Part shown: positions 60,277-64,000 of the stretch, piece by piece
Layout of the letters: the number at the start of each line of letters is the position of its first letter
How positions within the stretch are numbered: the first letter of the stretch is position 1
Assembly: GCA_963842725.1 (NCBI GenBank)
Contig: CAWJHN010000003.1
Location: 372,001 to 436,000, forward strand
From: UBA10649 sp963842725
GTDB lineage: Bacteria; Actinomycetota; Actinomycetes; S36-B12
Length of the DNA stretch: 64,000 nucleotides
Direction of reading: 5' to 3'
The notes under the pieces: model-generated
The model's database searches: none
Told to the model about the DNA's origin: nothing
Seen by the model: the letters and a program-made list of their open reading frames with translations, nothing else
Position numbers and translations under genes: made by a program

Positions 60277-61955
60277 TCGGGCTGGTTGACGAGCCGGCTC
60301 GTCACACGGCCGATCGAGTATGGGGATTCGACGCCGCCGTACATCAGATGCGTCACCAGGCCCGCACGTGCGTGCGGCAGGTTGTGACAGTGGAACATCC
60401 AGACGCCCGGATTGTCGGCGGCGAAGACAAGGTCGTAGGACTCGCCCGGCTGCACCGCAAGGGAGTCCACCCACCAGGCAGAGCCGGTGGCGATCTGCCC
60501 GTTGCGGGCGACGACGAGAGCGTGGTGCCCGTGCAGGTGCATCGGGTGCGCCGCACTGCTGGTGTTGTGGATCCGCACGCGGACGACATCCTCGTCGGCC
60601 ACCACGAACATGGGCACGTCGGGGACCATCCGGCCATTGATGGTGAACCAGTTTCCGTGCCGACCGTCGAGATACCCGAAGCGCTGGCCGATGCGGTAGG
60701 AGAAGTCACGGTCGATCACACCGAAGGCGCCGCGGGCCGCGGCTGATCCTCCGGGGGTTCCGTACGTGAGGGGGTCGAAGATCGTGCTGGCCACAAGGAC
60801 CGGCGGGTTCTGACCGCCGGGAGGCCCGATGACGAGGGACGGTCCCCCCAGGACGCCTACACGCACGGGGTCCTGAGCGATGTCCACCTCAAGGTCGACC
60901 CGGCCGCCTGCGGGTAGTTCGACGGCCGAGCCGGCGATGGGGGTCGGGCCTTCGATGTCGACGCCATCGATCGCCGCGACACGAAACGGGTCTGATGCCG
61001 ATACAAACGCGGCACCGCTGTCGCTGTTCACGAAGCGGATGCGCACGCGGGCGCCGGATTCGGCGGCGACGGGGACCTCGCCCGTCCGTCCGTCAAGCGT
61101 CAGCGTGGCTCCGTAGATGTGGATCACCGAGGTGATGTCGGCGTTTGCGGGCTGCCCTGTGGGCGCGGCCGGCTCGACAACGATCGCACCCACCAGGCCC
61201 ATGCGCACCTGACGCAGCGAGTCCTGATGCGAGTGGTACCAATAGGTACCGGCATCAGGTGGGACGAATCGATAGACGTACTCCTCGCCGGGCAGCACCG
61301 CGTTCTGAGTCACCCCTGCGACGCCGTCCTCGCGCCCGGGGACGTCGATGCCGTGCCAGTGGATGGTGACGCCTCGGCGGATGTCGGTGTTGCGGAGCCG
61401 CACCTCCACCAACTCCCCCTGCCGGATGCGCAGGCTCGGCCCGGGCGTGGTGCCGTTGAACGTCATCACCGGCCGGGTGACACCGTCCACGTCGAGTGTT
61501 CCCATCGCGGCAGTGAGGGTGAAGGACCGGAGCGGGGTGCCGCGCGGGCCAGTGAGCGAGTCCAAGCTGCGACGCGCGACGCGCGGCGCGGTGCCTCCGC
61601 CGTAGTCGGGTCTGCCCATGTCCATGGCGGTGTGTCGCGCAGGGAGCAGGCTGTCCTGGCAGCGAGCCTGGCGACGGGGTGCCGATACGTGGGAGCAGCG
61701 CCGATTCGTAGGGACCAGTGCCGCCGGATGTTCCATCGACAGCTGCATCGCACCCGCACTCGTAAGCGCGACGGTGCCGACCGAAACCTGGTGGCGATGC
61801 CCGGCTTGAGCGACACCACCCGACGCGCTGCCGGGCGAGCCACCCAGGACCAGCGTGAAACTCACGACCACGCACGCGCATGCGCTCGCGGGCGCGACCC
61901 ACGAGCGCATGCGCTTCAGGGGAGTCCTGATGGCGACACCGCTACCCGATGTCAA
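60273..61955 (-). CDS. Secreted multicopper oxidase (laccase/ferroxidase-like)
   Basis: Up to 560 residues with an N-terminal signal (MRSWVAPASACACVVVSFTL) and three cupredoxin domains. The trinuclear copper motifs are HWHG, YWYHSH, HPMHLHGH and FHCHNLPH, with type-1 Cys in HCH and an axial Leu where some oxidases have Met. It oxidises phenols or metal ions such as Fe(II), Mn(II) or Cu(I) outside the cell. The start is TTG at 61955, overlapping the upstream gene by 14 bases, or ATG at 61910. A DtxR/IdeR-like box controls the operon, which favours a ferroxidase role (inference). Confidence 0.88.
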   Translation of the reverse strand: MTSGSGVAIRTPLKRMRSWVAPASACACVVVSFTLVLGGSPGSASGGVAQAGHRHQVSVGTVALTSAGAMQLSMEHPAALVPTNRRCSHVSAPRRQARCQDSLLPARHTAMDMGRPDYGGGTAPRVARRSLDSLTGPRGTPLRSFTLTAAMGTLDVDGVTRPVMTFNGTTPGPSLRIRQGELVEVRLRNTDIRRGVTIHWHGIDVPGREDGVAGVTQNAVLPGEEYVYRFVPPDAGTYWYHSHQDSLRQVRMGLVGAIVVEPAAPTGQPANADITSVIHIYGATLTLDGRTGEVPVAAESGARVRIRFVNSDSGAAFVSASDPFRVAAIDGVDIEGPTPIAGSAVELPAGGRVDLEVDIAQDPVRVGVLGGPSLVIGPPGGQNPPVLVASTIFDPLTYGTPGGSAAARGAFGVIDRDFSYRIGQRFGYLDGRHGNWFTINGRMVPDVPMFVVADEDVVRVRIHNTSSAAHPMHLHGHHALVVARNGQIATGSAWWVDSLAVQPGESYDLVFAADNPGVWMFHCHNLPHARAGLVTHLMYGGVESPYSIGRVTSRLVNQPE

Positions 61956-62826
61956 CCAGCTTCCACATGCCCATCATCGCGTGCGGCATGCCGTCAACCT
62001 CGCTGGGCACGAAGCAGGTGACCAGGTAGCGCCCGGCCTTGAACGGGCCCTTGATCGCGATCCGCACATTCGGCGAGATCACCTCGAAGGTGTAGTCCGG
62101 CCCCGTGAGGAAGGGCGGTGGGTTCGGGCTGGCCAGGGCCCGTCGCACCTGGGCGTTCGTGGTGCTCGGCCTCACTCCGCTCATGCTCAGGAAGTGGATC
62201 TCCTTGGACCGGTTGACGAAGCGCACCCAGCCGTTCCCGACTTCCGCCAGCCCGGCAGTCCGCCACGTGTTCCCGCCGTCGGAGGTGCTGGCGGCAGTTA
62301 TCGTCGCGCTCGTCTCGTGCAGCGTTCCCCTGCGACGCTCGCCGGCGACGGTGAACGTCCCGGGCTGCGCCAGGCCCATGGTGGTGGACTGGATGCCGAG
62401 CACGTAGTAGGTCCCCACCGGCAGCACCACCTGATACGTCGTGCCCTTGTAGCCTCCTCCGTACCACGTCGAGGCCTGGCGGACGTTGCGCATGGCCTGT
62501 GCCGCGGCCGCTCCGGCTCCCGGAGCGGTGGGATCGCCGAAGATCGGGCCGAACTGCGCAAGGACGTAGTCGAGGTCCGACGTGCGGACGATGGCCAGCT
62601 GGTCGGGCTGGGGCTCGTCGCCGGGAATCGTGAACGTCCTGCCGATGGTGACCTCGACGACGCCGGGTCGGATCTGTGCGGCGCTGGCCTGCGCCTGGGT
62701 GCCGACGACGGACAGGGTCAGCCTGGCTGGGCCCGGGTCGGCGGACGCGGCCGGAGCCGGAAGGACGGCCAGGGTGACGGCCGCCGCAGCGACGGTGGAC
62801 AGCAGAAGACGTGGTGTTGTGCGCAT
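61942..62826 (-). CDS. Secreted cupredoxin-like protein paired with a multicopper oxidase
   Basis: The 294-residue protein has a signal peptide (RTTPRLLLSTVAAAAVTLAV, cleavage after ASA) and a C-terminal part with the ligand order of a blue copper site. His is in KEIHFLSM, then Cys, His and Met in TCFVPSEVDGMPHAMMGMW. The N-terminal half carries a second beta domain (TIPGDEPQPDQLAIVRTSD) that I do not recognise. It overlaps the multicopper oxidase gene and may pass electrons or copper to it. GGGGA ribosome site before the ATG; leader of about 140 bases with small hairpins. Confidence 0.75.
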   Translation of the reverse strand: MRTTPRLLLSTVAAAAVTLAVLPAPAASADPGPARLTLSVVGTQAQASAAQIRPGVVEVTIGRTFTIPGDEPQPDQLAIVRTSDLDYVLAQFGPIFGDPTAPGAGAAAAQAMRNVRQASTWYGGGYKGTTYQVVLPVGTYYVLGIQSTTMGLAQPGTFTVAGERRRGTLHETSATITAASTSDGGNTWRTAGLAEVGNGWVRFVNRSKEIHFLSMSGVRPSTTNAQVRRALASPNPPPFLTGPDYTFEVISPNVRIAIKGPFKAGRYLVTCFVPSEVDGMPHAMMGMWKLVDIG

Positions 62827-62969
62827 GGATTCCCCAGAAGGGTTGACGACTCGAGTCGGAGTGGCCGGCGCGGTGGCCGGGCCGCACACCTTCGAGAGTC
62901 GGGGTCCGCAAACGGCGGATAGCCGTTCGTAGAAGCCGGTTCTCGGCGGATGAGGTGGAGCAGTGGTGG

Positions 62970-62988
62970 TGAGCGTAGCCTTACCTAA
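62970..62988 (-). promoter_or_regulatory. DtxR/IdeR-like iron box over the cupredoxin-oxidase promoter
   Basis: On the minus strand TTAGGTAAGGCTACGCTCA agrees with the IdeR consensus TTAGGTTAGGCTAACCTAA at 14-15 of 19 positions. It overlaps a good promoter: -35 TTGCCG (62995-63000), 17-base spacer and -10 TACGCT (62972-62977). Iron-loaded repressor bound here would block transcription. Confidence 0.65.
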
Positions 62989-63065
62989 CCTGCCCGGCAA
63001 TGGTCCCGAAAGACGGCCAAGCCGTTCGCGGTGGCCTTCGCCTCCGGGTCCGGGGCCGCAACCGA

Positions 63066-63071
63066 TAGCCT
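63066..63071 (+). promoter_or_regulatory. -10 element of dcd (leaderless)
   Basis: TAGCCT ends exactly six bases before the GTG start of dcd at 63078; no ribosome site is present. Confidence 0.6.
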
Positions 63072-63077
63072 CGGGGC

Positions 63078-63653
63078 GTGCTGCTCTCCGATCGTGATAT
63101 CAAGGCAGAGATCGACGCCGGCCGGGTGGGGCTCGAGCCGTACGACGAGTCGATGATCCAGCCGTCGAGCATCGACGTGCGCCTGGACCGCTGGTTCCGC
63201 GTCTTCGAGAACCACCGCTACCCGCACATCGATCCGAGCACCGAACAGCCCGACCTGACCCGGCTCCTCGAGCCGGAGGCCGACGAGCCGTTCATCCTGC
63301 ATCCGGGCGAGTTCGTCCTGGGCTCCACGTACGAGGTCGTCGGCCTGCCCGACGACATCGCCGGACGCCTGGAGGGCAAGTCGTCGCTCGGGCGCCTCGG
63401 CCTCCTGACGCACTCGACCGCGGGCTTCATCGACCCCGGGTTCTCCGGGCACGTGACGCTCGAGCTGTCGAACGTGGCCAACCTGCCGATCATGCTGTAC
63501 CCGGGCATGAAGATCGGGCAGCTGTGCCTGTTCCGGCTGTCGAGCCCGGCGGAGCATCCGTACGGATCGGAGAAGTACGGCTCGCGCTACCAGGGGCAGC
63601 GCGGCCCGACTCCCAGCCGGTCGTACGCGAACTTCCACCGGACGCAGATCTGA
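63078..63653 (+). CDS. dcd: dCTP deaminase (probably dUMP-forming, bifunctional)
   Basis: The 191-residue trimeric enzyme supplies dUMP for thymidylate synthesis. It begins MLLSDRDIKAEIDAGRVGLE and has IQPSSIDVRLDRWFRVF, GKSSLGRLGLLTHSTAGFID with the catalytic Glu region, and QCRGP-like YQGQRGPTPSRSY. Full-length match to the actinobacterial type that both deaminates dCTP and hydrolyses the triphosphate. Leaderless GTG start. A phosphoribosyltransferase gene follows after five bases. Confidence 0.94.
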   Translation: MLLSDRDIKAEIDAGRVGLEPYDESMIQPSSIDVRLDRWFRVFENHRYPHIDPSTEQPDLTRLLEPEADEPFILHPGEFVLGSTYEVVGLPDDIAGRLEGKSSLGRLGLLTHSTAGFIDPGFSGHVTLELSNVANLPIMLYPGMKIGQLCLFRLSSPAEHPYGSEKYGSRYQGQRGPTPSRSYANFHRTQI

Positions 63654-63658
63654 CCGCC

Positions 63659-64000
63659 GTGCAGATGCCGCCGGACGACGAGCTCGAGATCCTCACCTAC
63701 TCCGACTTCGGCGTGGGTATCCGATGGCTGGCCCAGCAGCTCGTCGACGAGGAGTGGATTCCCGACGCGATCCTCGGCGTCGTGCGCGGCGGACTGTTCG
63801 TGGCCGCCGGGCTCGCATACGCGCTCGACATCAAGGACGTGCGGCACGTCAACGTCGAGTTCTACACCGACGCCGGCGTCACGTTGCCCGAGCCGATCCT
63901 CATCGGCCAGCAGCCGCACCTGCTCGATCTGGTCCACAAGCGCGTCCTCGTGGCAGACGACGTTGCCGACACGGGAGCGACGCTGCACTTCGTGCGGAAT
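63659..64000 (+). CDS. Phosphoribosyltransferase-domain protein (partial, runs off the window)
   Basis: The reading frame is open from GTG 63659 (or ATG 63665) to the last base, 114 codons. It has the type-I PRTase hallmarks DAILGVVRGGLFVAAGLAYAL and the PRPP loop VLVADDVADTGATLHFV. Relatives include xanthine/hypoxanthine-type phosphoribosyltransferases; the base specificity cannot be told. Probably co-transcribed with dcd in nucleotide metabolism. Confidence 0.85.
   Translation, partial: MQMPPDDELEILTYSDFGVGIRWLAQQLVDEEWIPDAILGVVRGGLFVAAGLAYALDIKDVRHVNVEFYTDAGVTLPEPILIGQQPHLLDLVHKRVLVADDVADTGATLHFVRN

Noticed and set aside
1..64000. CRISPR arrays, insertion sequences, prophage or replication origin
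   Set aside because: No repeat-spacer pattern, transposase, integrase, phage structural gene or DnaA-box cluster was seen.

Overview
The window is very GC-rich, uses many GTG starts, and reads as an actinobacterial chromosome segment. Several features fit a Propionibacteriales/Nocardioidaceae-type organism (Aeromicrobium/Nocardioides-like; inferred from gene content, not proven): the coproporphyrin-dependent heme pathway with HemQ and a Cys-tailed ferrochelatase, a DprE1/DprE2-type cassette, DevS/DevR-type regulators, mycothiol-enzyme-type folds and frequent leaderless genes. I see no transposase, integrase, phage block or CRISPR array. Nearly every base is in a gene or a short regulatory gap, and no gene-free stretch exceeds 300 bases.

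Layout. 1-3.2 kb: tail of an aminotransferase, an OafA-like acyltransferase and an EamA exporter. 3.2-12 kb: a respiration and hypoxia block. It holds cydA-cydB-cydD-cydC (cytochrome bd and its assembly ABC exporter), a DevS-like two-GAF kinase and, convergent to it, a DevR-like regulator. A near-consensus DevR box lies upstream of cydA, so regulator and target sit side by side. 12-15.5 kb: E1alpha, E1beta and E2 of a 2-oxoacid dehydrogenase without E3. 15.6-21.4 kb: a maleylpyruvate-isomerase-fold protein, a nitrilase-family amidase, then a KimA-like potassium permease translationally coupled to a shortened KdpD-like kinase and a KdpE-like regulator. 21.4-28 kb: a YkuD transpeptidase, then a five-gene unit of binding protein, two permeases, ATPase and a cytosolic metallophosphoesterase. 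That unit is preceded by four 11-bp direct repeats resembling a PhoP box.

28-33 kb: a rhodanese lipoprotein under a CsoR/CstR-like operator, CopC and CopD-CtaG copper proteins, and a FadE5-like acyl-CoA dehydrogenase with three tandem palindromes upstream. 33.2-36.7 kb: a DUF6069-like protein and the decaprenylphosphoryl-arabinose genes (UbiA-type transferase, DprE1, DprE2). Each of those three carries one single-base frameshift next to a C run. 36.8-47.6 kb: almost complete heme biosynthesis, with hemG, a radical SAM/SPASM protein, hemH-hemQ-hemE on the minus strand, and hemA-hemC-hemD-hemB-hemL on the plus strand.

47.6-57.8 kb: small membrane and lipoproteins, two methyltransferases, a secreted phosphoesterase, a DUF2237 protein, a sugar epimerase plus glycosyltransferase pair, a triple-PAS hybrid kinase coupled to a REC-EAL c-di-GMP phosphodiesterase, and a PEP-mutase-family enzyme. 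58-64 kb: a large secreted protein of unknown function, tRNA-Gly(CCC), an iron-box-controlled pair (cupredoxin-like protein and multicopper oxidase), dcd, and a phosphoribosyltransferase cut by the window end.

The recurring theme is redox, heme, copper, iron and oxygen biology, with at least six short operator-like sites that match recognisable actinobacterial regulator families.
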